This document shows, one piece after another, positions 42,773 to 53,234 of a DNA stretch of 64,000 nt. The DNA lies in contig NW_026946364.1 of assembly GCF_035222375.1 (NCBI RefSeq), forward strand, positions 372,001 to 436,000, in the 5' to 3' direction. The first letter of the stretch is position 1. The number at the start of each line of letters is the position of its first letter. The translations under genes and the position numbers were made by a program. The notes beneath the pieces are model-generated. The model worked only from the letters and a program-made list of their open reading frames with translations. It ran no database searches and was not told the DNA's origin. Source of the DNA: Podospora pseudocomata (taxonomy: Eukaryota > Ascomycota > Sordariomycetes > Sordariales > Podosporaceae).

Positions 42773-44635
42773 ATGATTACCCCCAAGGCGCTCGCGGCGG
42801 CAGCGGCGGCCGATTCAAGGGGATTCTCGCAGGCTTCCGAACAAAAGACCCAACCATTTTCACAATCCGAAATCCAAGCCCGTCTGGCTCGTTCCAGGAT
42901 GGAGGAAGACCGCTCCATGTCTAGCACAGTTCCGCTGGACAATTTGGTGGTTCCCCAGGACAGAGATATCCGCATTCTAATGAGGCCCTTGGCGCGGGGT
43001 CGGTCCGTCAGTCCAGGCAACCACGAGAACTGCGAATGGCTCGCGCTGCACGCAGAGGTGACGGATGGCGGCGATGACACGAACCACAGCGTTTTGGCTG
43101 TCACGCAAACCCACAGGGACATCAAGTTTTCTGTCCGCGTTCCTGGCCAACGGCGCAACGACGAGCTCTGGTGCGAGCTGTATTTTGTTCCACACAGCAA
43201 CGAACTAGTACTGCTTAACCGCTCCGAGGTGCCGTTCAAGCTATACCGTGTGTCACAGCAAGTGCCGGGCAGCCCCCGGGAGCACTTTGAACTCAAGCCT
43301 AATTTCACCAGGGCCCTCGCGCCGGGCACCTGGCGGATCAAAATCGACGACGCCGACATCCTGGACTTTCGTGTCCTGGAGAAGCGTGCGGCGAAGGCGC
43401 GCCTGCTCTCAAGCTCTTCAGCCTCGGATCTCTCGACCATCGACGGCCAGCTGGTAACCGTGACTAGGAAGCGGTCTTTTGACGACGATGACGATGACGA
43501 GCCTGCCACCCCTGAAAAGAACGAGAAGAGAATGCGTCCATCGGAGCCCGAGGATAAGAATGAGGACGGGGTCATAATGTTTCTTCCGGCCACAACCAAC
43601 CCACTGGTCTTTCCGCTACCTGGGACTGGCAAAGAGATTTCTACATCCGACGGCCACCCCCTCTTGGACCTAGAGTCTGACGACGTCGTTGAGATTCCTG
43701 GCGTCAAGCTCCCAAGGGGCGGCGAGATTGACGAATACACCATCGCCAAGAGGGATCAGATCGCTACATCCAGTCTCTCTACTGTGTTCACTGCTGACCA
43801 CTCTGATGTCCCAGATGGGGTCATTGTTGTCAAAGTCTTGAAGACACGGACCAACGCATTGCCCAATAACGAAGCCGCCATTGCCAAGAACGTGATCCGA
43901 CAGGCCGACATCTGGCTTCGAGAGCTTCAGTACCAGGAAAATCTCGAGCACAAGAGCATTGTGCGGTTGTATGGTGGTGATGCCCGGTTTCTGTCCCTCT
44001 ATATGGAGCATGTCGATGCGCGCGACCTCACCGCTAAGGGCACGTGGCGTGTTGCCAGTACAGACATGTTCAATGGCGATCGGTCAGACGCTTCCCGCAT
44101 CCTGCGCGACATTGCAAGTGCTCTGCACTACATTCACAGCAAAGGCTTGGTGCATAACGACATCAAGCCAGGCAACATCTTGTACAGCAGGGACCGCGGA
44201 GCCGTACTGTGTGATCTGGGCTTGTCGACCAAAGCCCGCGACCCAGTTGCAGCTGGCACACCATGGTACGTCCCACCCGAGTTTATCGGTTTGAGGCAGC
44301 GCGGGCCCGCAAGTGATGTTTGGGCGCTGGGCGTGACAATGCTCTACGTCTTGGGCAAGATCACCTGGCCTGATGTTCGGGCCAACCAACGGCACCCGCG
44401 CCATTTGTACTGGATAATTGCGAAGCTCAACTCACGAGATCGCGGTCCTCAAAAGGAGGCCGTATCCAGGATGCGCGAGTGGCTCGGCGAGGTTACGAGT
44501 GCCCGCAACAGCCTGGACACACATGACAAGCTTGAAAGGCTTGTTCACGGCATGTTATCACCGAACCCCAAGGAAAGAGCTACAATCAAGGACATCGCTG
44601 GCCACTTTCTTGCTGAGCAAGTGACCGAACGATAG
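42773..44635 (+). CDS. Fungal-type serine/threonine protein kinase with HND and DLG variants
   Basis: A 620-residue intronless protein; ATG 42773 is the first in frame. Residues about 60-230 form an N-terminal region with a beta-rich, FHA-like or other recognition fold (NCEWLALHAEV; DELWCELYFVPHSNELVLLN), followed by an acidic/basic linker with a run of Asp and a KRMRPSEPEDK nuclear-localisation-like patch. The kinase domain spans about 325-615: DGVIVVKVLK with the ATP lysine near 354, an alpha-C glutamate in WLRELQYQENLEHKSIVRLY, catalytic loop VHNDIKPGNIL near 460-470 (HND instead of HRD, Asp kept), CDLGLS near 478-483 (DLG for DFG), GTPWYVPPEF near 493-502 and DVWALGVTMLYVLG near 512-525. 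All catalytic residues are kept, so it should be active. Similar kinases are abundant in Sordariomycetes; the substrate is unknown. Confidence 0.9.
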   Translation: MITPKALAAAAAADSRGFSQASEQKTQPFSQSEIQARLARSRMEEDRSMSSTVPLDNLVVPQDRDIRILMRPLARGRSVSPGNHENCEWLALHAEVTDGGDDTNHSVLAVTQTHRDIKFSVRVPGQRRNDELWCELYFVPHSNELVLLNRSEVPFKLYRVSQQVPGSPREHFELKPNFTRALAPGTWRIKIDDADILDFRVLEKRAAKARLLSSSSASDLSTIDGQLVTVTRKRSFDDDDDDEPATPEKNEKRMRPSEPEDKNEDGVIMFLPATTNPLVFPLPGTGKEISTSDGHPLLDLESDDVVEIPGVKLPRGGEIDEYTIAKRDQIATSSLSTVFTADHSDVPDGVIVVKVLKTRTNALPNNEAAIAKNVIRQADIWLRELQYQENLEHKSIVRLYGGDARFLSLYMEHVDARDLTAKGTWRVASTDMFNGDRSDASRILRDIASALHYIHSKGLVHNDIKPGNILYSRDRGAVLCDLGLSTKARDPVAAGTPWYVPPEFIGLRQRGPASDVWALGVTMLYVLGKITWPDVRANQRHPRHLYWIIAKLNSRDRGPQKEAVSRMREWLGEVTSARNSLDTHDKLERLVHGMLSPNPKERATIKDIAGHFLAEQVTER

Positions 44636-44799
44636 AGGGCCACGATGGTCCTGTTTACAACCATGCCACAGCACCAATTTCATGTTTCGCTGTTACACGC
44701 AGTTTGGGCGTCCACGTGAAGCAGACAAGCACTGCGAAGTAAGTAAAAATCATGAAGCATACCTCAGCGGATAGCCAGTGTGCCTCGAAACATGGTCAG

Positions 44800-44868
44800 T
44801 GGGCGTCGAAAGATAGTCATCTTTTGAGGCATATTGACCATTTTTTAAGGACCATTAACTATCTTTTG
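44800..44868 (+). repeat. Second locus of the 21-bp minisatellite, about 3 units
   Basis: Two clear 21-base units (44827-44847 and 44848-44868, for example AGGACCATTAACTATCTTTTG) with a diverged unit before them match the array at 11.1-11.3 kb. As there, the repeat starts about 165 bases after the stop codon of the upstream gene and lies on the same strand. Confidence 0.75.
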
Positions 44869-44982
44869 ACTCCTGCTTTCTTCAATTATGACATGTTTTA
44901 CTAACGCATGACGCAGCAATCTAGGTTACCATCCACACTACCCATAGCGATATCTATCACGCCACGCTCACTGCGTCCACTA

Positions 44983-45703
44983 TTATACGCTCAAACCGAA
45001 TACAAATAGACCAGTCAGCGCGGCCACAGAGGCCAATACGCCAACATTGACACCAACAACGGTCGACCCAGCAGTCTTTGTGCCCCCTATTTCAATAGCT
45101 GCCGCCGACACTCCTTCTGAAGTCTTGCAAGCATCACCACTCAACACTGTCGCGTTTTGCCTGAACCGGATATCGGCACAGTTGTACAATGACTGGCCCT
45201 TTTCGCCCAGCGTCACAACCTGAATGCTTGCGAGCGACCCATCCTGAATTGGCAAGTTGGCCGGGAGAGTCACCTTGGGGATGCACAAAGTGCCATTGCC
45301 TGTCGAGTTGAGGAACGGGTCGGTCAGACTGTAGTTGAAGTTGGCCACGTTCTCACCGAGGCCGAGATTGACAAAGATGTATGTCCACTCGTGGTGCAGA
45401 TCGAGAACTAGGGAGCCGCCGTCAAGGGGCCAGTCGGTCACGTTGCCGAGGTCACCAGGGACACCGGCGCCTGTTTGGAAGCGGGGGATGGGTCAGCAAT
45501 TTTCTTTGGGAGGAACAGAGACTTTGGAAGGGAGATATAAGGGAAGGGAAAGGAAATAACGAACATGGATATTCCCACTGGGAGTAGTTGCTTGTGGAGG
45601 CGCTGCCTAGGGTGTTGTCTCTCCAAGTAGGGTACTCGATGCCGAAGTGGGCGGTGGCGACCTGAGCGGATGCCAACAAGGCGAGAGCGGTGGTGAGGGC
45701 CAT
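44983..45703 (-). CDS. Bim1-like (X325) copper-binding GPI-anchored protein
   Basis: Exon 1 is 45565-45703 and exon 2 is 44983-45470, with a 94-base intron (donor GTTCGT, acceptor AACAG) splitting a Cys codon; the product has 208 residues. The signal peptide (MALTTALALLASAQVATA) is cleaved just before His19, giving an N-terminal HFGIEYPTWR. This matches the LPMO-like X325/Bim1 family, whose N-terminal histidine helps bind copper. Other landmarks are NYSQWEYPCAGVPGDLGNVT, GGSLVLDLHHEWTYIFVNLG with a second candidate copper histidine, NGTLCIPKV, and YNCADIRF with conserved cysteines. A C-terminal hydrophobic segment (VGVLASVAALTGLFVFGLSV) is a GPI signal. The family acts in copper uptake in Cryptococcus (Bim1) and is not known to cut polysaccharide. 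The gene is intact. Confidence 0.93.
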
Positions 45704-47112
45704 TCTTTTTCTGGGAGGGATACAAATATTGATGGACGGTTTCAAGTGATGGAGGGAGGATATATGATTGGAATATTCGAGGGAGTGGAGTATTTGACTG
45801 ATGAAGGATGAGGATATGATGATGCTCCTGGAGAGATCACAATGGGCAAATTCGTATGCCACGGATGGGGTTATATATTTGGGAGTTTCGGGACGATTTT
45901 TTTTTCTGGAAGTGAATACAACAACTGATGGGTGGGATGGAACAAATGGCTGCAGAAGGATGGGAAGCACAAGCTTAGTTATACTTACTTCTCCCTCTGT
46001 TCCTTCCACCAACACCGAGCTGATGATGGGGAAGATGTCGACAGGGAAGAGGGGGCCATCCTCACCGTAGCTAGCTGTATTTTTACTAGCCAGTTCTCCC
46101 CCTTGGCCAATGACATATAGAGGATTACCCTGATATCTGAGCAAGTTTGATATCGCCATGTGCTTCTGATGTGTGTTCCCCTGCAAATGCATCCTGTTGT
46201 TGTCCTCGCTTCCATCCCTGTGGTTTGTTGATGCGGCCGAGCACCAGGAACCCCACACTGCGGCGGCGAGTCCCTCGCTGCCAAGACCTGGGACTTGCCT
46301 TTTTGGGAGAGAACTGGCAGTGAGGGGGGGTTGTGATTGGCTGGGAGAACTGTGGAGGGGAGGCGAGAAACTTGCTCAAACACACGCAGCATTGCAGTGA
46401 TTATTGGCTTTGCCCTTGTGGGGATTTGTAACGACTTGTTTGAGTTGGGAAGTTGATAGGTGATGGATGAGAGTGGTGAGAATAAAGGTTGGTTTTGACG
46501 AGGTGGGATTGGGAACCCCAACCCATGGTATGGGGGTGTGCGGATATTGCGTGCTGATACCCAAGGAAGGGAAGGTTCGGGAAGGCAATATGCAGTTCTG
46601 GGCGTTGGAATTACACATCGGTCACCTCACTCGCCCCCTGGTTTAAAACACCGGCCTTCTCTCTGGGCGTTTTATTTTGATGTTTCTGTAAAGGCCAATA
46701 TCTGAGGTATCAACAAAATTCCCAAGCAAGGATACCGCCACGACGCAAAAGCTTCCAGGGCTGAACATGGACGCGACTCCTCTTAGAAAGCAGTTTTCCA
46801 CCCATTGCGTTTGAGAAAAGTAACCGCGCATTCCGTTTGAGAAAATAAACAACCCATGGTATTTGAGAAACTAACCCACACATTGCGTTTAACAAAAGAA
46901 AGGCCAAGTTCAACGTTTTCCCCCTCTCTTTGATCAACCTGTTCTCAACCATGCTCCTCCTCCACATACAGAACAAAAACATGGAGAAACCTCAACAAAC
47001 ACTGAAGCCAAACATTTCAAGCATGCATAGCTATCCAACTTCACAAATGGAAACGCTAAGAGAGATCCGAAACGACAAAAGACGGCACTGAACCCAACCA
47101 AACGACATCATC
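45704..47112. other. Intergenic region, about 1.4 kb
   Basis: Contains the promoter of the Bim1-like gene and a 26-bp tandem repeat described separately. Frames near 45,985-46,521 on both strands lack domains. Confidence 0.4.
46803..46903. repeat. 26-bp tandem repeat, four units
   Basis: Four head-to-tail units start at 46803, 46829, 46855 and 46881, each beginning CAT and containing GTTTGAGAAAA or a close variant. The last unit is truncated or diverged. No similar array is seen elsewhere in the window. Confidence 0.8.
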
Positions 47113-49001
47113 TCAAACAACATAACGCCCATCGTCGTCCTCCTTCTCCTCAGTGAAATCATCCCCCCAATCTTCAATCGCCTCCCAGTCCTCGGTCGTC
47201 CGCTTGAAAATCCCGTCGTCATCATCCCCCTCGATGAGCTGGCGGTTGGTGATCAGCACCCCGTCTTCTTGCTCGTCAAACTCCACGCCGGAGTCGGAGT
47301 CTGAGTCTTCGTCAAAGCTCAAGCTCGCAAAGTCATCGTGCTCGATGCCGCAGTGCTCGCAATATGTAGCCAGGAAGTCGGGGGTGGAGAGGACCTCCCA
47401 TTCTTGTTCGGAGTCGGAGTCGATGGGTCGCTCGTTGCTGTACACGTTTGGTTCATTTGGGGGGGTCGTCGGCTTAGGGGGCTGAGGCTCGAACGTGGGA
47501 GAGGGGCTGGGCTCGAGCGTTGGAGGCGTCGTGGACTCGGTCTTTTTCTGGTTGCCCATAGGCACCTCGCTACCCATGAATCGAGACTGACGATCAGGGT
47601 TGTACGCCGATATGTGACCGGTCACCGCCGGAACAGCCTTGGGCATTAACTTCAGCTCGGCCTGAGGCTCAAGTTTGACCTTCAGCGGCAGCTTCGCTTC
47701 AGCTGCATGATGAGCAACAATGACGGAAGTTTCAGGCTCAGCCTGAATCTCATGCCGTAACTTTGAAGGACGAGGCGTTGACCTCTTGGTTGTCTTGCCA
47801 ACAGACCAAGCGTCGTCCTCACGACCGACCCCGAACTGGCGCTCAAACCCGGTCGCAAGGGGGACCTTGGGCTGGAGGAGCGGTGTGACGCGATTTGGTG
47901 AAAGCCTAACAATCGGTTTTGCCTTGGCCGCAATTTCACGCTGAGAATCGAGAACACTTTTCGTCTCGAGGTTGCTGTCAGGTAGATCTATATAGATGGG
48001 TGTTTCTTTGTGTCTGAGAGGAGGTAATTGCCGCAACGAGTCCCTCGGGGTCCCAGGGGTTGCGTCGACAGGGTTCCAGTTATTGGTACGATCCTTGGTG
48101 GACTCGGCGGGTGCAGCCTTGTCGTCGGCAAGAGCCGGACTGTAGAAGGGGGCAGTGGAAGGGATTCGGTCGTCATCGAGGAGAGTGTGCTCGTCTTCGT
48201 TGTCATCGTTGGCGTCAAGGTGATGGGTTGCTCTTCTCTGGCCAAGGACGGGACATACCTGCCCATTGCAATGCTCTCGGCCGTCTCGAAAGATTGAATG
48301 TGCTTGGGTTTTGGTGGTGGTGGTGGTGGTGGTGGTGGTGGAAGAGGCCCTGCAGTTTTGGCAGTGTTCTTCATCTGGCTCTCAATGGCAGCACAAAGCT
48401 CGAAAAAGTCAGAGTCTGAAGGTGTGAGGGCGAGCCCTGAAGAGACTCGGCTTTTGGGCTTTGGTTTGTATCCGCTCTTAGCGAGGATCTGGTGAAGAAC
48501 TTTGCGATCGAGACGAGGGGCGTCCCATTTCCGCTGCAAAATATCAGCCAGCTTTACTGGGGCTGTGCCGCTGAGTGATGGTTCATCGTTGTTTGAGCCT
48601 TTCTGTGCGGTGGTCATTTTCAGTGCATGTAGCTTGAATGCAATCCGGTTTCTCAGTCGGTAGAGTTTGTATACTTCTTCCTCTACTGGGGACAACACAT
48701 TGGATTTGACGTGTCCGCCCGAGGTCTGAGCAGCGTCGTTACCGGTCAAATACCAGTTCTGCAACTGAAAAAGGAGCTCTATGTATTGTCTGAGCTCGTG
48801 CATCTGCTCCTTTGGGGGCTTCTGGGCCGATCCCGATGGCGAAGATGGTTGCTGGGCCTTCGCTGAATCAGTGGTGCTGTCCCTGTTCAGCACGCTTCGG
48901 ACACTCTGGGTCGGAGGTCCATTGGATCTCCAGCTCTGTCCATTGACCACTTGGGGTTTTTTAGCATGCGATTTGCTTCCCCTCTTGATGGAATCGGACA
49001 T
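47113..49001 (-). CDS. Hypothetical protein with polyproline run and acidic C-terminus
   Basis: Exon 1 is 48259-49001 and exon 2 is 47113-48139, joined across a 119-base intron (donor GTATGT, pyrimidine-rich TTCTACAG acceptor) that restores one frame; the product has 589 residues. A helical N-terminal domain spans about 60-200 (EQMHELRQYIELLFQLQNWY; VEEEVYKLYRLRNRIAFKLH; KLADILQRKWDAPRLDRKVL). A run of about ten prolines follows at 230-240. After that comes a Pro/Lys-rich disordered region and then an acidic end with YCEHCGIEHDDFASLSFDED and EDWEAIEDWGDDF. The CEHCG-x-EH cluster might bind a metal. Lysine/arginine clusters near residue 5-15 suggest the nucleus. The family is not recognised; the gene structure is well supported. 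Confidence 0.78.
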
Positions 49002-49585
49002 TGTGATCTCGACGATGCCAGCTTCCAAACTGTCGCCAGGAGCGTTGGTTGTGGAAGAAATGTCGTTGGTTGCGGAAAAGGTGAAAGAGCGGAGAAATGC
49101 AGACCTGCGGTGAAATTAGATTTAAACATACGTGGCTCCGGAACGAGAGGGGGTGCCTTGGTGGGAGATGGCGCGCCTCGCCCAGCAAACCTCGCCGCTC
49201 GGGAACCCGGAAAGCATGATTTATTGCCAACGGTCCGGCACTCATTGAAGATTAAACAAGGAAAAGTATGGAGAACTATCATCGTGTCCCAATCACCCAC
49301 AATATGTCTTGTTCCAATTCTCACTCAGTAGCAACCTTGGATGGTGGAGCCTTACCCTTGGACGATGAAAGTCAAATAAAAAGATACATAGAGAGCTGAT
49401 GTAGACTGCACACAATATCGCGGCAATTTATTACCAGAGGAAAGCGCAGGACTTTCAACCCAAATATTTCCCATCACATGACTCGTTTCGTAGTGGTGAT
49501 GTGGCTAGAGTTGGTATGAGCCAGGCTGAGACTTTCAACGCCATCAAAAACCCAAGGGCCAATACGTGCTTCCAGCTGATCCACA
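49002..49585. other. Short intergenic region
   Basis: About 580 bases, containing the leader of the 589-residue protein gene. No gene is seen. Confidence 0.4.
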
Positions 49586-49846
49586 TCAAGTTTCTTTTCT
49601 GTCCATATCCTCCACTCCGTCTTCCCCATCCTTCTCTTCATTCTCCCCATCGTCCTGCCCTTTCCCGCCAAAAGAAAGCCCGCCCAGCACCTTGTTTAGC
49701 TTTTTCATCTCGACCCTGTTTTTTCGGTGCCGTCTTCGTATGGCCGCCTTTTTGTCGGGTTTGTACCGTCTTTTTTCAACGCCGAGCGCGTTTGTGCTAG
49801 CAGAATGCCGTTCGCTGCCGCTCTTGTTCGGGTTCACAGGTGCCAT
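49586..49846 (-). CDS. Small basic-acidic protein, 86 residues
   Basis: From ATG 49846, after an A-rich leader, the frame encodes MAPVNPNKSGSERHSASTNA, then a strongly basic segment (VEKRRYKPDKKAAIRRRHRK), a short LNKVLGGLSFGG and an acidic end (GENEEKDGEDGVEDMDRKET). The sharp charge split is typical of nucleolar or ribosome-biogenesis factors and histone chaperone-like peptides, but no family is recognised. It is also possible that this is one exon of a longer gene. No signal peptide. Confidence 0.5.
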   Translation of the reverse strand: MAPVNPNKSGSERHSASTNALGVEKRRYKPDKKAAIRRRHRKNRVEMKKLNKVLGGLSFGGKGQDDGENEEKDGEDGVEDMDRKET

Positions 49847-51261
49847 TTTCAGTTTGTTTTCTTTTTCTGCGCATCCACGTTAGTATTTTCTGTGTTCTGT
49901 TTCTTTCTTCTTGCTCCTTTTTTGGGGACGAATCCAGAGATTTTAGTGCTTACTTGATGGTTTGATACCAAGAGGTTTTGCTAGCGGCGTGTGCAGTGGC
50001 TCGGTGCTGATCTTGGATAGCTAGACGGTAGGTGAAGATATTGTAGTGTTGGTGGGATGTGTCAGAGGTTGGCAACAACGGTGAGAGACTAATCCATATA
50101 CTAAATGAAGATCAGGATGGCACAGTTCAATGCCCAGTGACAGGGAAAGTGGATTCTCTCAATACTGATAAGCTTTTTTCTTGCCATAGTGCGGCTCCCT
50201 TTAGGGTGCTCTTAACTCTTGATTGCCTTGTGACTTGAAAGCTGAGATGACTCCTGTATTCACTCATTGCACTCACTCTCAAGTCCACCAGTCCACCAGT
50301 CCATCTCACCCACGTGAGCATCTTTCTCTTCCCCTGAATTACAATATTCACTCGTGACTTTTGAAATGCCAGTTCGTGGACACATTCTCTCAAAAGTCTT
50401 TTCAAACTTTGCGGCGCTTGAAACTCCACAGAACATGAGATACAAGTCTCGAGTCTCCTGTAATTCGTCTGGGAATCCACCTCTTGACAAGAGTGACGAT
50501 GGGTGGCCAGAGATGGGTGACACAGCTGAAGTATCCACCCAGGTTGGACCTTTCTGGTGCGTTGAAATTTGCTGCAGCACAGGAATTTGGCATACATGGA
50601 TTTGACTTGTTATTTTTGCTGAAACATACTGACAACAGCTCAGCTTTATAAGGTCTGGTGCAGTCCTATACTGGGTATGCAGAGGAAGACAAAATCGTGC
50701 CTGAACATTTAAATCAACAGTTAGAAACCCCCTTGCGGATAGACCGATGTTCCAGATGTTAGTGTGAGACATAAGGCCTGTTATAGGTACGCAGAGTGGA
50801 TTAGAAATCAAAACCTATGCCTGATGCTCTTTTCGCGTCACGTTCCGTTTCTGGTAGTTCAGTGCGGTATAAGTGAGCGGGTCCGGTCAGGAAATCTGAC
50901 GTCATCACAGATCTGTACTCCCACCAGGTCCTCGTTTCAACCGACTGGTAGATGTGCGACTTCGGACTGCAGTGCCGTGAGGGGGCTCCGGACTCTCAAG
51001 AGCATTGAACAAATCAGCTGGACATGGTCGGCTACGAGTCAACACAGTGATAGACCATTGTCCGCGTTGTTGCCGGTGCCAAGTACCCCACATGCATGTC
51101 AGTTCAAGGGCGAGCCCGTTGCTACCATACCCCACCGCCGTCTGGATCGCGTGTCAAACATATAAACCGCCCCCTCATCGCCATCAGAACCCCGCCAAGA
51201 TCGAATATCTTTCCTCATATTCTTCCCCCGCGTTGCGTAGTCAACTTTGATCCTCGACACA
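49847..51261. other. Intergenic region, about 1.4 kb
   Basis: Frames at 50,127-50,811 on the minus strand and 50,354-51,165 on the plus strand shadow each other and lack domains. The last 150 bases are the CCCC/CAT-rich promoter and leader of the GST gene. Confidence 0.4.
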
Positions 51262-52107
51262 ATGGCGGACCAACAACAAGTTATTCTCTTTGACCTTCCC
51301 AGCCAGCCCCCTTGCAAGGCTTGGTCATTGAACCCCTGGAAGAGTGAGTCTTGACCCTCAAGATGAAGTTTGACCTATCGTTGACATTATCATTCTAGCC
51401 CGTCTCCTCCTCAACTTCAAGAACATCCCATACAAGACAGAGTGGCTCGAGTATCCCGACATCGCTCCCCGTCTCTCCCCTCAGTGCGTCCTGTCCTCCG
51501 CTTCAACATTGCCCTTTTCCTTTACTGACACCGCCTTAGCCTGCCGCCTAACGAGGAAGGATCAGCTTACACCATCCCCACCGTCATCCTCCCCTCGGGC
51601 AAATACGTGACCGACAGCAAGGTCATTGCTGAGAAGCTCCAGGCCCTCTACCCCACCCCGCACATCGACCTCGCCTCTCCTTACCAAGCCAAAATAGAAG
51701 AACTCATGCCGCAGCTTATGAAGAGCTTCAGGCCAGTCTACCTGCCGCTCATTCCCAAAAGCTTGTTGAACGAGAAGAGCCGGCCATATTGGTATGACAC
51801 GCGAGGCAAGCTGTTGGGAATGGAGGTGGATGATTTTGGCAGGGAGAATGGCGGGGAGAAGACATGGGGGAAGGTTGAGCCAGTTGTGAAGGCGGTCACG
51901 GCGTTGATGAAAGAGAATCCAAATGGGCCGTTTTTTGAGGGGAAACAGGTGGTGTATGCGGATCTTGTGTGGGGGGCATTTCTGATTTTCTTGAAGAGGA
52001 TGGATCAGGGGGTGTTTGACGAGATGCTGAAGAGGAGTGGTGATAAGGCGGTGCACGAGGCGCTCTTGAAGGGGTTGGAGAAGTGGACTGATAGGGATGA
52101 CCAGTGA
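51262..52107 (+). CDS. Glutathione S-transferase of the fungal etherase-like type
   Basis: Three exons (51262-51343, 51399-51483, 51540-52107), two introns of 55 and 56 bases with regular borders, 244 residues. The N-terminal thioredoxin-like domain reads VILFDLPSQPPCKAWSLNPW, then TRLLLNFKNIPYKTEWLEYP, and after the second junction YTIPTVILPSGKYVTDSKVI, holding the cis-proline TIPTV and the glutathione-binding SKVI region (usually E-S or D-S). The C-terminal domain is all-helical (PQLMKSFRPVYLPLIPKSLL; FEGKQVVYADLVWGAFLIFL). This matches fungal GTE/LigE-like GSTs, which conjugate or reduce small electrophiles. Ser/Cys near residue 15-19 is the likely catalytic position. The gene is intact; substrate unknown. 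Confidence 0.9.
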
Positions 52108-52590
52108 GGGCGAGGTTGAAGATGAAGATGTATTGAGAGCTTATATCTGCTCAATATCAAAGTCTTCCTTCCAAAATAGCCCCTCCTTTCAAAGATGTTT
52201 TTCGCAACGATGCCTTGATGCAATATATAGTGAAGCAGGCCACAGATCGCTTGCCAAAAAAGACAGATCAACCTTCGACAATTTGGCTTCCCCAAAGGCT
52301 TTCCGTCATGGCTTTCTCGCCTTCCTCGGTCCATAGTGATTGAGCTTTATTTCTGTGGAAAGGTGGAGCTGGTCTGGGCCCTGCCGAGCCCACCAAAGCT
52401 CGATTACTCTCAGATATTAGATAGTCTCAGAGCCCTAACAAAGACAGTTATATTAACACCGGTTATACTCAGGTAGGCTTTATTCTAACTATTTGGCAGT
52501 GGAAAAGATAATGTAGTGGTTATAAGTAGCAAGAAAAGCTTGCACTTTCACAGCACCTGTTCCATTACCTAGTAGGCCTACCTGGATACA
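52108..52590. other. Intergenic region downstream of the GST gene
   Basis: About 480 bases of 3' flank, AT-rich from 52,430, running up to the LTR edge. No gene is seen. Confidence 0.4.
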
Positions 52591-52981
52591 TGTGACGAAC
52601 CCCTATCCAGAACCTCCGAAAAGAATACTAGTCGAAGGCGCTTCTGAACAATCATGGTTCGGTACAGCTAAACAGTGTACAACAATGGCTTGTCTCAACC
52701 ACAATAGTCAAGACACCAACGAATGTGACTTGTAATTGCATACTGCGGAACTGTTTATCTACACCGGCCAGTTCCTCCGTATATATCCCCCAGTGGATTA
52801 CCTGGATCACTTCTCCCAGTGTAGGCTCACCATGGATCACTCCCGTCACCTTAGGATCACTTGGATCACCACGCTCCTGGCGCTCCCAGGCGCTCCACTT
52901 CCTATTGGTTCCCGTAGCGATTGGCTGGCACCTCCCGTGCTCCACATACTGTTCAACCTGCCTGTTGGCTTAACTGTGACA
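52591..52981 (-). mobile_element. Solo LTR (retrotransposon fossil), copy 2
   Basis: A 391-base relative of the element at 29.85-30.22 kb, in the opposite orientation. Read on the minus strand it starts TGTCAC and ends GTCACA, with a TATATA box near 52,785 and the shared blocks TTCCGCAGTATGCAAT and TGTACCGAACCA. No internal domain flanks it, and matching target repeats were not seen. Several GGATCAC/GTGATCC words repeat inside it. Old, by its divergence from copy 1. Confidence 0.75.
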
Positions 52982-53234
52982 CCAGCACAGAGTAGCACAT
53001 CCCTACACACCCCTACACAGGCCAAAGCCGGTGCTGAACCGGCCCAGCACCGGTCCACTCACGAAGAAGGTAATTCTCAAAGTCGACATTCGGAACAGGA
53101 ACTAGGATGAGACCCTTCAGAAGACTAACAAATGTCCAACTTCCGCTCACAAAAAGAACCCCCATGTCTGCCAATCATGCATTTCTTTCCGTGCACTTCT
53201 CACTCCTTCTATTCCATCACGGTCGCGAAACCAC

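Noticed and set aside
42688-43749. 353-codon open frame on the minus strand
   Set aside because: It is antisense to the kinase gene, Ser-rich from mirrored codons, and has no domain; the plus strand has clear kinase motifs.
48300-48345. (GGT)n tract as a microsatellite element
   Set aside because: It encodes the polyproline run of the 589-residue protein, so it is explained by coding sequence.
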